Assembly: GCF_045223415.1 (NCBI RefSeq)
Contig: NZ_JBEQZJ010000021.1
Span: 8,519-72,518 of the forward strand
From: Hoskinsella mucinilytica
GTDB lineage: Bacteria; Bacillota_I; Bacilli_A; Erysipelotrichales; Erysipelotrichaceae
DNA: 64,000 bases
Direction of reading: 5' to 3'
Both the position numbers and the translations under genes were made by a program. Within the stretch, counting starts at the first letter, position 1. Each line of letters opens with the position of its first letter. The notes beneath the pieces are model-generated. The model was not told the origin of the DNA. It ran no database searches and saw nothing but the letters and a program-made list of their open reading frames with translations. Below, piece by piece: positions 54,291 to 63,829 of this stretch.

Positions 54291-55640
54291 ATGGTACAAG
54301 ATATGACGAAGGGAACGCCATGGAAACTGATTTTATCATTTTCCATTCCGTTACTGATAGGGAACATTTTTCAACAGCTTTATAGTATGGTCGATACGAT
54401 CATTGTTGGCCGTTTTGTAAGTGTAGAAGCACTTGCGGCCGTTGGTTCTACAGGTTCTATGAGTTTTTTGATATTGGGATTTGTTATGGGAATTACCAGT
54501 GGATTTTCAGTAATTACAGCGCAACGTTTTGGCGCAAATGATGAGGCAGGTGTAAGAAGAAGCGTAGCGATGAGCATGGAATTATGTATCATTGCTACCG
54601 TGTTATTGACCATCATCGCTGTATTAGGCGCTAAGCCTATGCTCCATTTGATGAATACACCGGCCAATATATTTGAAGATGCCAGTATCTATATTACGAT
54701 TATTTATGCGGGCTTATTTGCAAGCGTATATTATAATATGGTTTCAAGTATTTCAAGAGCATTGGGAGATAGTAAAACGCCACTCTATTTTTTATTGGTT
54801 TCTAGCATTTTGAATGTGATTCTTGATTTATTATTTATTATCAGTTTCCAAATGGGAGCATCCGGAGCAGCAATCGCTACAGTGATTTCTCAATTTGTGA
54901 GTGCAGTGCTATGTACCATCTATATGGCAAAGCGCTATACGATCTTAAAATTAAAGAAAGAGGATTTTAGATTTGATTGGCTGTTTGCATGTAGTCATCT
55001 TAATATAGGATTACCTATGGCATTTCAATTTTCTGTAACTGCAGTTGGTATTATGGTTCTACAAAGTGCATTGAATGCATTTGGCTCTACTGCGATTGCA
55101 GCCTATACAGCAGCCAGCAAGGTAGAAATGTTAGTGACTCAGCCATTTGCTACATTAGGTGTTACCATGGCAACTTATTGTGGACAAAATAAGGGTGCCA
55201 ATGATTTTCAAAGAATACATAAAGGCATGACTTCCTGTGTTGTTATGTGTATGGTGGCATGTGTCATCGCAAGTCTTATCAATATCATGGGAGGACATGC
55301 GTTTACCCAACTTTTCATGAGTGAAGCAGATCCTGATGTATTCCAATATTCTCAACAATACCTCACTACCATTGCTGTTTTTTATCCTGCATTGGGATTA
55401 CTTTACATTTATCGCAATGGGTTACAAGGAATGGGAGAATCCCTTGTGCCAATGCTAGGTGGTGTTGTGGAATTTATCGCAAGATTGGTAGTATGTTTAT
55501 GGTTACCATCTATGCTTGGTTATACAGCGATTTGTATGGCATCTCCAGCCGCTTGGGTTGCGACGACCGTATTACTGTTGTGGAAATATGTTCAGGTTGT
55601 GAAAGTAGAAAAAAAGAAGCTTACTGTTTGCATATCATAA
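54291..55640 (+). CDS. MATE-family efflux transporter
   Basis: 449 residues from the ATG at 54291, which follows AAAGGAGAA; the frame extends to 54231 without a site. Twelve membrane segments in two similar halves, with family features such as KLILSFSIPLLIGNIFQQLY and VDTIIVGRFVSVEALAAVG near the start and QNKGANDFQRIHKG in the middle. It exports drugs or metabolites by Na+ or H+ antiport. Substrate unknown. The operator palindrome lies about 105 bases upstream. Confidence 0.92.
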   Translation: MVQDMTKGTPWKLILSFSIPLLIGNIFQQLYSMVDTIIVGRFVSVEALAAVGSTGSMSFLILGFVMGITSGFSVITAQRFGANDEAGVRRSVAMSMELCIIATVLLTIIAVLGAKPMLHLMNTPANIFEDASIYITIIYAGLFASVYYNMVSSISRALGDSKTPLYFLLVSSILNVILDLLFIISFQMGASGAAIATVISQFVSAVLCTIYMAKRYTILKLKKEDFRFDWLFACSHLNIGLPMAFQFSVTAVGIMVLQSALNAFGSTAIAAYTAASKVEMLVTQPFATLGVTMATYCGQNKGANDFQRIHKGMTSCVVMCMVACVIASLINIMGGHAFTQLFMSEADPDVFQYSQQYLTTIAVFYPALGLLYIYRNGLQGMGESLVPMLGGVVEFIARLVVCLWLPSMLGYTAICMASPAAWVATTVLLLWKYVQVVKVEKKKLTVCIS

Positions 55641-55651
55641 AAAGTTAATTT

Positions 55652-55681
55652 AAAAACATGCTTAAATTCGCATGTTTTTAT
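55652..55681. terminator. Bidirectional terminator
   Basis: AAAAACATGC and GCATGTTTTT form a 10-bp perfect stem between the convergent MATE gene and the toroid-protein gene. Confidence 0.85.
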
Positions 55682-56515
55682 TTATGTTATTTTCATTCGA
55701 TCCATGATTTCTTCATAGCGTTTTGTCGCAAGCTTGCTTACCACATTTTTTCTACAAAAATGAAGTTTGGCTAATTTTGGTACACAACGCTCTACGATAA
55801 GTCCATCTTTTGTTAGTTTAGAGGTTATGATATCCAATGCTTGAAGAAATCTAGGATCTTTTCTTGCATAGGAATAATAAGATAATACATAAACATAATA
55901 AAATATATTGTAACCTCGAAAGGGATATTCTAATTGATGAAACAATGTACCGATTCCATAATGACAAGGGCTGATCGGTTTTTTGATTTCCCAATGTTGT
56001 AAGAGAAATTCCACTGCTTGATCCAGTGCCGGATTGGTGTTACAATGTGTGCTTTCATGAAATAGGTCTAAAACAACTAAGGTCGTATAAGGTGTAGAAT
56101 AGATGGTTTCTTCTCCTCTACCAAAGCTATATTTATTGCACTTCCAACCACCGTCTTTTTCTTGCGTATGTAAGAAATACAGTAAGGTTTTCTGAATTCT
56201 TTCATCATCTATAAATCCCAATGAACGTAAGGTATTTGCGCAAAGTGCCGTATGACATGGGTAAATACCTCCATTAGGGGCAATGCTAAATCTTCCATCT
56301 TTTTTTTGATGTTGATAAATCAAATCAGCACATTGTTTTAAAATAATGTTCTCTTTATCCATTCCTAATTCTAATAAATAAGAAATACAATCAAGTGTAG
56401 AAAAAGGAGATCCTTTACATAGTCTCTGGTCCGGTGTTGTCCATAGATCATGACCCTGATCATAGCGATGAGCTAAAATAACATCAATATCCTTTTGATA
56501 TTCAGATTCTTTCAT
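55682..56515 (-). CDS. Alpha/alpha-toroid protein, prenyltransferase-like fold
   Basis: 277 residues from the ATG at 56515, two bases after the GNAT stop, with AAAGGA upstream; the longer frame lies inside the GNAT gene. Repeats of about 50 residues contain Q-K/E-K-D-G-x-W/F steps (YQHQKKDGRFSIAPNGG, HTQEKDGGWKCNKY), as in squalene cyclase and prenyltransferase-like alpha/alpha toroids. Such proteins bind or process lipids or polymers. No catalytic DxDD or zinc set is evident. Probably co-transcribed with the GNAT gene. Function unknown. Confidence 0.65.
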   Translation of the reverse strand: MKESEYQKDIDVILAHRYDQGHDLWTTPDQRLCKGSPFSTLDCISYLLELGMDKENIILKQCADLIYQHQKKDGRFSIAPNGGIYPCHTALCANTLRSLGFIDDERIQKTLLYFLHTQEKDGGWKCNKYSFGRGEETIYSTPYTTLVVLDLFHESTHCNTNPALDQAVEFLLQHWEIKKPISPCHYGIGTLFHQLEYPFRGYNIFYYVYVLSYYSYARKDPRFLQALDIITSKLTKDGLIVERCVPKLAKLHFCRKNVVSKLATKRYEEIMDRMKIT

Positions 56516-56516
56516 G

Positions 56517-57023
56517 TTAGGAGAAGTCCTTTGCATCGATTTCATAATAGACACATACATGCTCATGTCCATGATAGGTAATACGATCTTGCTTGTTTGT
56601 TTTTTTCATACCACAGGTAATCATTACTTTTTGACTTGCAATGTTTTCCATAAAAGCACCGGCAATTATTTTATGAAAACCATTTTGAAAAAGGTGTAGA
56701 ATGATGGCTTGAAGTGCCTCACTGGCATAACCTTTCTTTTGATGATCAGGATGGATCATATATCCCAGCTCTATGGTATCATCTTCTATTGCTGTATCAT
56801 TTAGAAAACCAATGAGTTGATTTTGTAGGTATATGCCGAGTTGATAACGTTCATTTGATTGTGATATGATTTGAAGCTTATGAAAGAATGCACTGGCTTC
56901 CTCATATGTCAAATCAGGTATCATATAGGTTTCTTTGATTTGTTCATTTAAAAACAAGGAAATCATTGCATCTTGATCCTTTGATTCTATTGGTTTGATT
57001 GTTAATCGTTTGGTTATTATCAT
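56517..57023 (-). CDS. GNAT acetyltransferase, RimJ/RimL type
   Basis: 168 residues. RimL-like start (ITKRLTIKPIESKDQDAMISL), TIELGYMIHPDHQKKGYASEAL as the acetyl-CoA motif (Q/K-K-G-Y-A) and NIASQKVMITCGMKK near the end. Members acetylate ribosomal protein N-termini or small molecules. AAAGGAGCC lies upstream on the minus strand. First gene of a pair with the toroid protein. Confidence 0.85.
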   Translation of the reverse strand: MIITKRLTIKPIESKDQDAMISLFLNEQIKETYMIPDLTYEEASAFFHKLQIISQSNERYQLGIYLQNQLIGFLNDTAIEDDTIELGYMIHPDHQKKGYASEALQAIILHLFQNGFHKIIAGAFMENIASQKVMITCGMKKTNKQDRITYHGHEHVCVYYEIDAKDFS

Positions 57024-57086
57024 ACATAAGGCTCCTTTACTTATATTTTTATTTTATCATGTTACTTGAAGAAAGTCATTGATTAG

Positions 57087-57119
57087 AAAAAAGGTGAAGC
57101 TATGTTTTCGCTCCACCTT
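57087..57119 (-). terminator. Terminator of the ABC operon
   Basis: On the minus strand AAGGTGGAGC pairs with GCTTCACCTT and is followed by TTTT. It ends the importer operon that starts at 59884. Confidence 0.75.
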
Positions 57120-57129
57120 CCTCATATGT

Positions 57130-57930
57130 TTAATTTCCACTAAATGCTAGTTCATCATCTAAAGCATCCATCATGTTTAATGAATTGAATTTCTCTATTA
57201 GTTTTTCAACCGTTAGTGTCTTCTTTTCTTCTTTTCCGATATCCATAATGACTTGACCTTTATGAAACATCAATAGACGATCACCATAGGTAATGGCATG
57301 TTTAAGATTGTGGGTTATCATAATGGTTGTCATTTTCTTCTCTTCGATCAATCGTTGTGTCAAAGCGATAATTAAATCACTCGTTTTTGGATCTAATGCT
57401 GCTGTATGTTCATCTAGAAGTAACAAATCAGGACGAACAATGGTTGCCATCAAAAGTGACAAGGCTTGGCGCTGACCACCGCTTAGTGCACCAACCTTAA
57501 CATCCATTTTATTTTCTAATCCAAGTTCCATTTTGGTTAACTCTTCTTTGAATAAAGGAATCAAAGCTTTATCTACACCTTTTGAAAGCCCAAAGGATTT
57601 TCCTTTATTATAAGCCATAGCGATATTTTGTGTAATCGTCAAGGAAGGAGCAGTACCTTTTTGCGGATCCTGAAAAACTCGTCCGATAAACTTAGAACGT
57701 TTATGTTCAGGCATCTTAGAAACATCTTTGTTTTTGAATAATACCTTTCCACTATCTTGAAGGATATTACCACTAACAACATTAAAGAAAGTTGATTTTC
57801 CACTACCGTTTGATCCTATGATGGTAACAAATTCGCCTTCTTGAATTTCTACATTCAAATCTGTATATAATTCAACCTCATTAACACTGCCTTTATTAAA
57901 GGTCTTTTTGATATGTTGTAATTTGATCAT
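57130..57930 (-). CDS. ABC importer ATPase, TrpXYZ-like
   Basis: 266 residues with Walker A GSNGSGKST, signature LSGGQRQALSLLMATIV and Walker B LLLLDEHTAALDP. It energises the permease encoded just upstream, and the ABC_sub_bind lipoprotein determines the substrate. Systems with this three-gene order carry aromatic amino acids in streptococci (TrpXYZ), but the substrate here is not certain. An 8-base gap separates it from the permease. Confidence 0.9.
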   Translation of the reverse strand: MIKLQHIKKTFNKGSVNEVELYTDLNVEIQEGEFVTIIGSNGSGKSTFFNVVSGNILQDSGKVLFKNKDVSKMPEHKRSKFIGRVFQDPQKGTAPSLTITQNIAMAYNKGKSFGLSKGVDKALIPLFKEELTKMELGLENKMDVKVGALSGGQRQALSLLMATIVRPDLLLLDEHTAALDPKTSDLIIALTQRLIEEKKMTTIMITHNLKHAITYGDRLLMFHKGQVIMDIGKEEKKTLTVEKLIEKFNSLNMMDALDDELAFSGN

Positions 57931-57938
57931 GTTATCAC

Positions 57939-58877
57939 CTATCCTTTCACAGAACGATGGAAAAATTTTCCCATAACGCCATTACCTAAAACAAGCACGA
58001 TAATGAAGATGACTGCCATGATCAGCTTTAAATTGTTTGGTGGAAGACCTAAATTCAACGCAACAGCTATGGTCAGACGATAGGTGATTGCTCCCAGTAT
58101 GACACTTGTTGTAAAACCAAAGAATTTGAAGCGTTTAAAGACGGTCAATCCGATAATAACGGAAGCAAGACCCATAACGATCATACCTGTTCCTAATTGA
58201 ACATCGAAGTAACGAAGTAATTGAGACACTACTGCACCGGATACGGCAGCATAACCATTGCTGATTGCAAGACCATTCATTTTGATATGACCAAGGTCTT
58301 TCCCCAAAGAAGATATCAATTGTGGATTGTCACCAGCAATTCTCATTAAGAAGCCATATTTTGTATCTAAAAACCAATCTAGTAATAGTTTCATGATTCC
58401 AACGATGACCAATAAAATAAAGATTGGCCAAAGCTTAATGATCCATGTTGCTGTATCACCACTGAAGTTTTGTGCAATCATAGAGCCATAAGTGAAGATG
58501 GTATCATAAGTAAACAAAGCGATTTGGCTTTGATCATTAGAGACGATCAAATTAATGGAATACATACCGGTCATTACAAGAATACCGGATAATAAGGATG
58601 ATATTTTACATTTTACATGTAGAAAGCCTGTCGCATAACCGGCCAAAAGTCCGGCGATAAAAGCGACGATCAATGAAAGAAAGGGATTGATATTATGTGT
58701 GATACACATCGCCCCGGCCGCAGCACCAAGCGGGAAGCTTCCCTCTACTGTCAAATCGGCATAATCTAACACTTGATAAGTTAATAAAACACCGATGGCA
58801 AGGATACTATAAGCCAACCCTTGAGTAACGACATCGATATAAAAGCTACTTTGAAAAAGAAAACTAAAATTCAACAT
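57939..58877 (-). CDS. ABC importer permease, branched-chain/TrpY-like
   Basis: 312 residues with eight to ten hydrophobic segments in the LivH/BPD_transp_2 arrangement (YQVLDYADLTVEGSFPLGAA near the start and GLASVIIGLTVFKRFKFFGF late). It forms the membrane channel for the adjacent lipoprotein and ATPase. It begins 11 bases after the lipoprotein stop. Confidence 0.9.
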   Translation of the reverse strand: MLNFSFLFQSSFYIDVVTQGLAYSILAIGVLLTYQVLDYADLTVEGSFPLGAAAGAMCITHNINPFLSLIVAFIAGLLAGYATGFLHVKCKISSLLSGILVMTGMYSINLIVSNDQSQIALFTYDTIFTYGSMIAQNFSGDTATWIIKLWPIFILLVIVGIMKLLLDWFLDTKYGFLMRIAGDNPQLISSLGKDLGHIKMNGLAISNGYAAVSGAVVSQLLRYFDVQLGTGMIVMGLASVIIGLTVFKRFKFFGFTTSVILGAITYRLTIAVALNLGLPPNNLKLIMAVIFIIVLVLGNGVMGKFFHRSVKG

Positions 58878-58888
58878 ATTTTCACCAT

Positions 58889-59884
58889 CTATTCTCCCAC
58901 GTAGGTTGCTCTTTTGTCTAATTCTTCCGGAATTTTAATTCCTAGTTCTTCTGCTACTTTTTTGTTGATCATTAATACGGTATCTTCGGATTTCTGTACT
59001 GCGATATCACCAGGCTTTTTGCCATTGAATAGAATGTCTTCTACAACTTCTCCGGCTTTTTCACCTAATTTTACATAGCTGATAGAGTCACTTGCCAATA
59101 GTCCGGCGGTAATTTGTCCATCTTCTGCGGCAAATACAGGAATTTTATGACCATTTGCTTTATCTGTGATGGAAGCAGTGGCATTTACAACCATGTTATC
59201 GGTAATATTATAAATACAATCTACTTTAGAAGCTAACTGTTCTGCGGCAGTAGCAACATCTGTAGAAAGAGATACACCTGTTTTTTCAATGGTAAATCCA
59301 TATTTAGAAGCCATAGCTTCTACTTGTTCAACCTGAAGCTTTCCGTTAGATTCTGCAGTATTATAAATCATACCGATTGTTTTAGCTTCTGGAAGGAAAT
59401 CACGAATCAGTTTTAACTGTTTCTCTAATGGTGCAGCATCTGATACACCGGTTATATTTCCACCAGGATGCTCAGCATCTTTTAATATTTTAGAATCTAC
59501 TGCATCTGTTACTGCATTGAATACGACAGGAGTCTGATTGTCCAAGGTTGCATTCACACTGGATAATGTTGCATTCGTCCCAATGGAATAAATCAAGTCG
59601 ACCCCATCATTTACAAACTGTTTTGCAATGGTATCTGCTGTACCATTATCCCCTTGTGCATTTTTCTCAACAAATTTAATTTTCGTTTCATCATAGCCTT
59701 TATCCTTGAAATAGTTTTTTAACCCTTCTTTTGCACTTTCTAAAGCAGGATGATCCAGCTGTTGAATGATACCTACTGTTTTTACATCCTGACTTTCTTT
59801 TTTAACATCGGATGCATCACTTCCACAGCCAGTTAAAGCTGCCATCATCAAACAAGCCATTAGGCCGCCTATCAATTTTTTCAT
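58889..59884 (-). CDS. ABC importer substrate-binding lipoprotein, TrpX-like
   Basis: 331 residues from the ATG at 59884, seven bases after AGGAGA; the ATG six bases upstream is too close. The signal peptide ends at a lipobox (AALTGC). The mature part is the ABC_sub_bind family: VGIIQQLDHPALESAKEG, YSIGTNATLSS, GVSDAAPLEKQLKLI and FAAEDGQITAGLLASDSISY. This family is linked to tryptophan/tyrosine uptake. No T-box or riboswitch is visible upstream that would confirm the ligand. Confidence 0.9.
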   Translation of the reverse strand: MKKLIGGLMACLMMAALTGCGSDASDVKKESQDVKTVGIIQQLDHPALESAKEGLKNYFKDKGYDETKIKFVEKNAQGDNGTADTIAKQFVNDGVDLIYSIGTNATLSSVNATLDNQTPVVFNAVTDAVDSKILKDAEHPGGNITGVSDAAPLEKQLKLIRDFLPEAKTIGMIYNTAESNGKLQVEQVEAMASKYGFTIEKTGVSLSTDVATAAEQLASKVDCIYNITDNMVVNATASITDKANGHKIPVFAAEDGQITAGLLASDSISYVKLGEKAGEVVEDILFNGKKPGDIAVQKSEDTVLMINKKVAEELGIKIPEELDKRATYVGE

Positions 59885-60074
59885 ATGCATTTCTCCTCTT
59901 TTCTATATATTATGTATTGATGATATCGTTTTTTTGAGAATAAATCAATGTTTTTCATTGATTATTTCACAAATTTTGCATATAATTTTCACAGCATATA
60001 ACAAAATGATGTAAATGGTTACATTTATGACTTGTTTATATGGATAAAAGAATATTTACTGGAGGTTATATCAA

Positions 60075-60545
60075 ATGGCAATAGAATTGGTTAGAGAATA
60101 TCTAAAGCAATATGGAAGAAGTCAAGATATCATAGAACTTGAGCAAAGCAGCGCAACGGTGGAGCTAGCAGCTCAAGCACTGGATACGCAACCGGAAAGA
60201 ATAGCAAAAACGCTTTCTTTTATGGGAAGTGATGGCGCAATGGTGATTGTATGTGCAGGGGATTGCAAGGTTGATAATCATAAGTTTAAAGAAACATTTG
60301 GTGTAAAAGCGAAAATGTTAAAACCAGAAGAGGTAGAATCATATACCAATCATACCATTGGCGGTGTTTGTCCTTTTGCGATACCACAACAGACAAAGAT
60401 TTATTTGGATGAGTCTATGAAACGTTTTGATTATGTTTATCCTGCATGTGGTAGTGCTAATTCTGCTATCAAATTAAGTATAGATGAATTAGAACAATTG
60501 ATACCTTATCAAGCATGGGTGAATGTATGTAAAGGCTGGGAATAA
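60075..60545 (+). CDS. YbaK/EbsC-family tRNA editing protein
   Basis: 156 residues with the YbaK fold: SSATVELAAQALDTQPERIAKTL (about 23-45), CAGDCKVDNHKFK with the conserved Lys, and TIGGVCPFAIPQ. Relatives hydrolyse mischarged aminoacyl-tRNA such as Cys-tRNA-Pro. The exact tRNA is not certain. GGAGGT is upstream. It stands alone, divergent from the ABC operon, and ends at a long-stem terminator. Confidence 0.88.
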   Translation: MAIELVREYLKQYGRSQDIIELEQSSATVELAAQALDTQPERIAKTLSFMGSDGAMVIVCAGDCKVDNHKFKETFGVKAKMLKPEEVESYTNHTIGGVCPFAIPQQTKIYLDESMKRFDYVYPACGSANSAIKLSIDELEQLIPYQAWVNVCKGWE

Positions 60546-60583
60546 GTCTCTTATTCTTGTTAGTGGATCTAAAAATATGAAAA

Positions 60584-60632
60584 AAGAAGAAAGAAATCGA
60601 TGTTTACAATATGTTGATTTCTTTCTTCTTTT
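60584..60632. terminator. Bidirectional terminator
   Basis: GAAGAAAGAAATC and GATTTCTTTCTTC form a 13-bp stem, between the YbaK gene and the convergent Sel1 gene. Confidence 0.8.
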
Positions 60633-60657
60633 CCTTATTTCTGATAGTTTTATTTAT

Positions 60658-62313
60658 TCATTTTTTTAACTGTTTTTTTAGCTTTTCATAGCTTTCTTTT
60701 GCATCCTGATAGCCTTGATCCATGGCTTGTTTATAAAGGCTCAAAGCTTTATCCAAGTCTTGTTTTACACCCCAACCGTTTTCATAACAATAGCCTAAAC
60801 TATATCGTGCGCAATCATTGCCTTTATCCGCAGCTTTTTGATAATATTCTACAGCTAACTGATAATCTTGTTCCACACCATGACCTTTTTCATAACAATC
60901 ACCGAGATTGCAAAGTGCTACGGCATTTCCATGTTCAATGGCTTGTCGGTAATAAAAAACTGCCTTATCATAGTCATGTGGAATATCCTCACTTTCCGCA
61001 TAGATATAACCAAGATTACATTGTGCATCATCATCACCACGTTTCGCTAAGATCATATATAATCGAATAGCTTCCATAATATTTTTATTTGTGATATCAC
61101 CATGTTGGTATGCATAAGCAAGATTATAGATAGCCAAATCGTAATCTTGTTTTGCGGACATTTGATAATATTCGAATGCTTTATCTGCATTCTTTTCTAC
61201 ACCAACACCATAATGATAGCACCATCCTAAATTAAATTGTGCTCGTGCAAAGCCTTGATCTGCGGACATCTGATAAAGTTGAATGGATTTTTCAAGATCT
61301 TGTTTTACACCGCAACCTCTATTATAAAGAAATCCAAGATTACATTGTGCACAATCATTTCCTTTATCTGCGGCTTTTTGGTAATTTTCAATTGCCTTAT
61401 CATAGTTTTGTTCTACGCCATACCCTTTTTCATAACAGAATCCAATATCACATAATGCACGGGCATTGCCTTGTTCAGCGGCAAGCATAAAATAATGAGC
61501 TGCTTGATCATAATCAAGTGTAACGCCAATGCCATACATATAACAGCGACCAATCGCATGTTGAGCAAATTCATAACCTTGCTTTGCGGATGCAAGATAC
61601 AATTCAGTAGCTCTTGTTTCATCTTTTTCTACTCCTAGGCCATATTCATAAAAGTAGCCAAGGTTGTATAATGCACGTCGATGTCCTTGTCTAGCCGCAA
61701 GTTCATATAAATGAGCTGCTTTTACCAAATCTTTTTTCACACCGATACCAAGATCATAAAAATAACCAAGATTGCATTGTGCATAGGAATATCCTTGTGC
61801 TGCAGAAAGACGATAAAGTTCGCTGGCTTTTTCTATATCCTCTTCTACACTGATACCTACCTCATAGTTATAGCCAAGTGCACATTGTGCTTTAGCATCA
61901 CCTTGTTCAGCAGCCATACGATAATATTCGCAAGCAGTATCTTCATCTTTTTCTACTGCAATGCCATAATCATAGGCGATGCCCATTTCATATTGAGCTC
62001 TTGGATGTCCGGATTGTGCGGCAAGCTGGTAATAATGAACCGCTTTATCTCGATCGTATCTTGTGCCGATTCCGAATTGATGACAGATACCCAGTCGATA
62101 CAAGTCTTGTGCTTCTCCGAATTGCGTTGCATATTCATACCAATAAAAAGCACTGTAATTATCTTTTGGAGCTCCTTGAATGCCATGATAATAGCTATCG
62201 GCTAAGTTACGTATTGCTTGTACATCACCCGCAACTGCTTGTTTTTTCAATATTGTGATCTGATCAGATCCTCTTGCATTCAACCATTCATTTTGACGTA
62301 TTCCTGATTCCAT
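60658..62313 (-). CDS. Sel1-repeat protein
   Basis: 551 residues made of about 14 Sel1-like helical repeats of 36 residues, each of the form A-x-x-x-Y-x-x-A-A-x-Q-G-x-x-x-A-Q-x-x-L-G-x-x-Y-x-x-G-x-G-V, for example AAHLYELAARQGHRRALYNL. Such solenoids are protein-binding scaffolds. There is no signal peptide and no membrane segment, so it is cytosolic. A short N-terminal stretch of about 20 residues precedes the repeats. Binding partners cannot be predicted. The gene stands alone. Confidence 0.9.
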   Translation of the reverse strand: MESGIRQNEWLNARGSDQITILKKQAVAGDVQAIRNLADSYYHGIQGAPKDNYSAFYWYEYATQFGEAQDLYRLGICHQFGIGTRYDRDKAVHYYQLAAQSGHPRAQYEMGIAYDYGIAVEKDEDTACEYYRMAAEQGDAKAQCALGYNYEVGISVEEDIEKASELYRLSAAQGYSYAQCNLGYFYDLGIGVKKDLVKAAHLYELAARQGHRRALYNLGYFYEYGLGVEKDETRATELYLASAKQGYEFAQHAIGRCYMYGIGVTLDYDQAAHYFMLAAEQGNARALCDIGFCYEKGYGVEQNYDKAIENYQKAADKGNDCAQCNLGFLYNRGCGVKQDLEKSIQLYQMSADQGFARAQFNLGWCYHYGVGVEKNADKAFEYYQMSAKQDYDLAIYNLAYAYQHGDITNKNIMEAIRLYMILAKRGDDDAQCNLGYIYAESEDIPHDYDKAVFYYRQAIEHGNAVALCNLGDCYEKGHGVEQDYQLAVEYYQKAADKGNDCARYSLGYCYENGWGVKQDLDKALSLYKQAMDQGYQDAKESYEKLKKQLKK

Positions 62314-62396
62314 ATCTTCACCTTCGTTTTACTTTCTTTATCCTAGTAATTTGATGATATCGCTTTTTGTATGAATTTTCAATAGTTCTTATGGAA

Positions 62397-63593
62397 TCAA
62401 GCTATTGTTTGATTATTTTCATCCTTATCCTCTGATAAAGGCTTGAATGTTTGCTCATGATCATCATGTTCTTGCAGTTGGTGATGGATCGTAGAACAGT
62501 TTTTTACCTTACTGATCTTATCGTATATATTTTCTTTTTGTTGAAATAAGGAAAGTAATGCATCAAAGCTGTAGAATAGATAGATTGCAAGATAAAGGGC
62601 AAAACCTGCATACCATAGAGATAGCATGAAACCATCATGATCCATAAAACGATTGATAAAAAATAGAACGATATAAGGGAAGGGTAGTATCAATCCATAG
62701 GTTGGTAGAAAATGAAAGAGGTATTGATACCAAGTAGCGTTTTGTTCAGATAAAGAAGTTAATCGTATTTTAACGGCCATTTTTCCAAGTGTTTTTCCTT
62801 TGGTTAGCATCGGAATCAAAAAGAACAAAAGAAATATGATGATTGCATAAATCAGAAGATGATAAGAGGCTTCTTGAATCATAAAGGTAGCACAACCATA
62901 GCATAGGATACAACAGATGACATCGATACCAAAGGCTAACATGCGTCGAAAGACAGTAACATGCATCCCTTTTTGATAGCTTCTTTCATCTAATTGTTCT
63001 CTTGTGGGTAGGATACGTGCAATGATCAAAGAAATACCATAACCGATCATACCTCCTAGCGTATTGGTAATCAAATCATCTACGTCAAATAACCGATATG
63101 GACGAGGATAAATGAAAAGTAATCCGCTTAATTGTAAACACTCGAAGGATAAAGATAGCAGAAAGCTAAAAAGCAAGGTCTTTCGAAAAGAAAAACGGAA
63201 ATAATAGTGAAGATAGACACCAAATGGAATACACATTAGGATATTGAATAATACCTGAAGTACACTTGGTTCATTGAGTGCTTTCAAATAAGTTGAAGGA
63301 TCATCCCATACCAAAGATGTGGAGAAGCTGATATCACGTAAGGAATCAAATGGGATCAATTGCATTTTGGGAGTGGTATAATGAGCAACCTCTTCTATTG
63401 GCGGTAAAGGTAGACTGACTAAGAAATAACAACAAAGCAAATAAAAAATGAAAGAGAATATGATGACGATACGTAAAGGTAGTGTAGCACCATAAGTGCG
63501 ATATTGATGCATGATATAAGGTATCGTTAATAAAACCGCAAGGATAGGAAATACGATGAGTGCAGTTTGTATTGGTATCAAATAAGCGGACAT
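62397..63593 (-). CDS. VanZ-RDD fusion membrane protein
   Basis: 398 residues from the ATG at 63593, after AGGAGGTGG; the frame extends to a GTG inside that site. The N-terminal half (about 45-195) is a VanZ domain with IPFDSLRDI, NILMCIPFGVYL, LSFECLQLSG and FDVDDLITNTLGGMIGY. The C-terminal half (about 215-350) is an RDD domain (FRRMLAFGIDVICCILCYG, LTKGKTLGKMAVKIRL). VanZ proteins are linked to tolerance of glycopeptides and other wall-active agents, but most are uncharacterised. The last about 40 residues are acidic and disordered. Confidence 0.88.
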   Translation of the reverse strand: MSAYLIPIQTALIVFPILAVLLTIPYIMHQYRTYGATLPLRIVIIFSFIFYLLCCYFLVSLPLPPIEEVAHYTTPKMQLIPFDSLRDISFSTSLVWDDPSTYLKALNEPSVLQVLFNILMCIPFGVYLHYYFRFSFRKTLLFSFLLSLSFECLQLSGLLFIYPRPYRLFDVDDLITNTLGGMIGYGISLIIARILPTREQLDERSYQKGMHVTVFRRMLAFGIDVICCILCYGCATFMIQEASYHLLIYAIIIFLLFFLIPMLTKGKTLGKMAVKIRLTSLSEQNATWYQYLFHFLPTYGLILPFPYIVLFFINRFMDHDGFMLSLWYAGFALYLAIYLFYSFDALLSLFQQKENIYDKISKVKNCSTIHHQLQEHDDHEQTFKPLSEDKDENNQTIA

Positions 63594-63829
63594 AAGAACC
63601 ACCTCCTATTATCTAGTATTGTATCATGATTTCGGAAACCTTCGTTTAACCTTACAAATTTGTTTGTTAATAAATAATAGAATGTTGATTATAACTTCAT
63701 TATGGATGTTTTCATTGATGGAATAAAAAATTATGCATGAATAGTATGTTACATGATCCTTAACTTTGAGCAATCTTTCTCATTTTTAAATTTAAAAAGC
63801 AGATTTTCATCTACTTCCTTTGCTGATTA

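Noticed and set aside
59891..60074. T-box or tryptophan riboswitch before the TrpXYZ-like operon
   Set aside because: No specifier hairpin, T-box sequence or terminator is seen in this short AT-rich interval.
61711..62205. 164-residue and other frames opposite the Sel1 gene
   Set aside because: They are mirror frames produced by the regular 36-residue repeats on the other strand.
60658..62313. CRISPR-like regular repeats
   Set aside because: The periodicity of about 108 bases is that of Sel1 codons, with no constant repeat and spacer structure.
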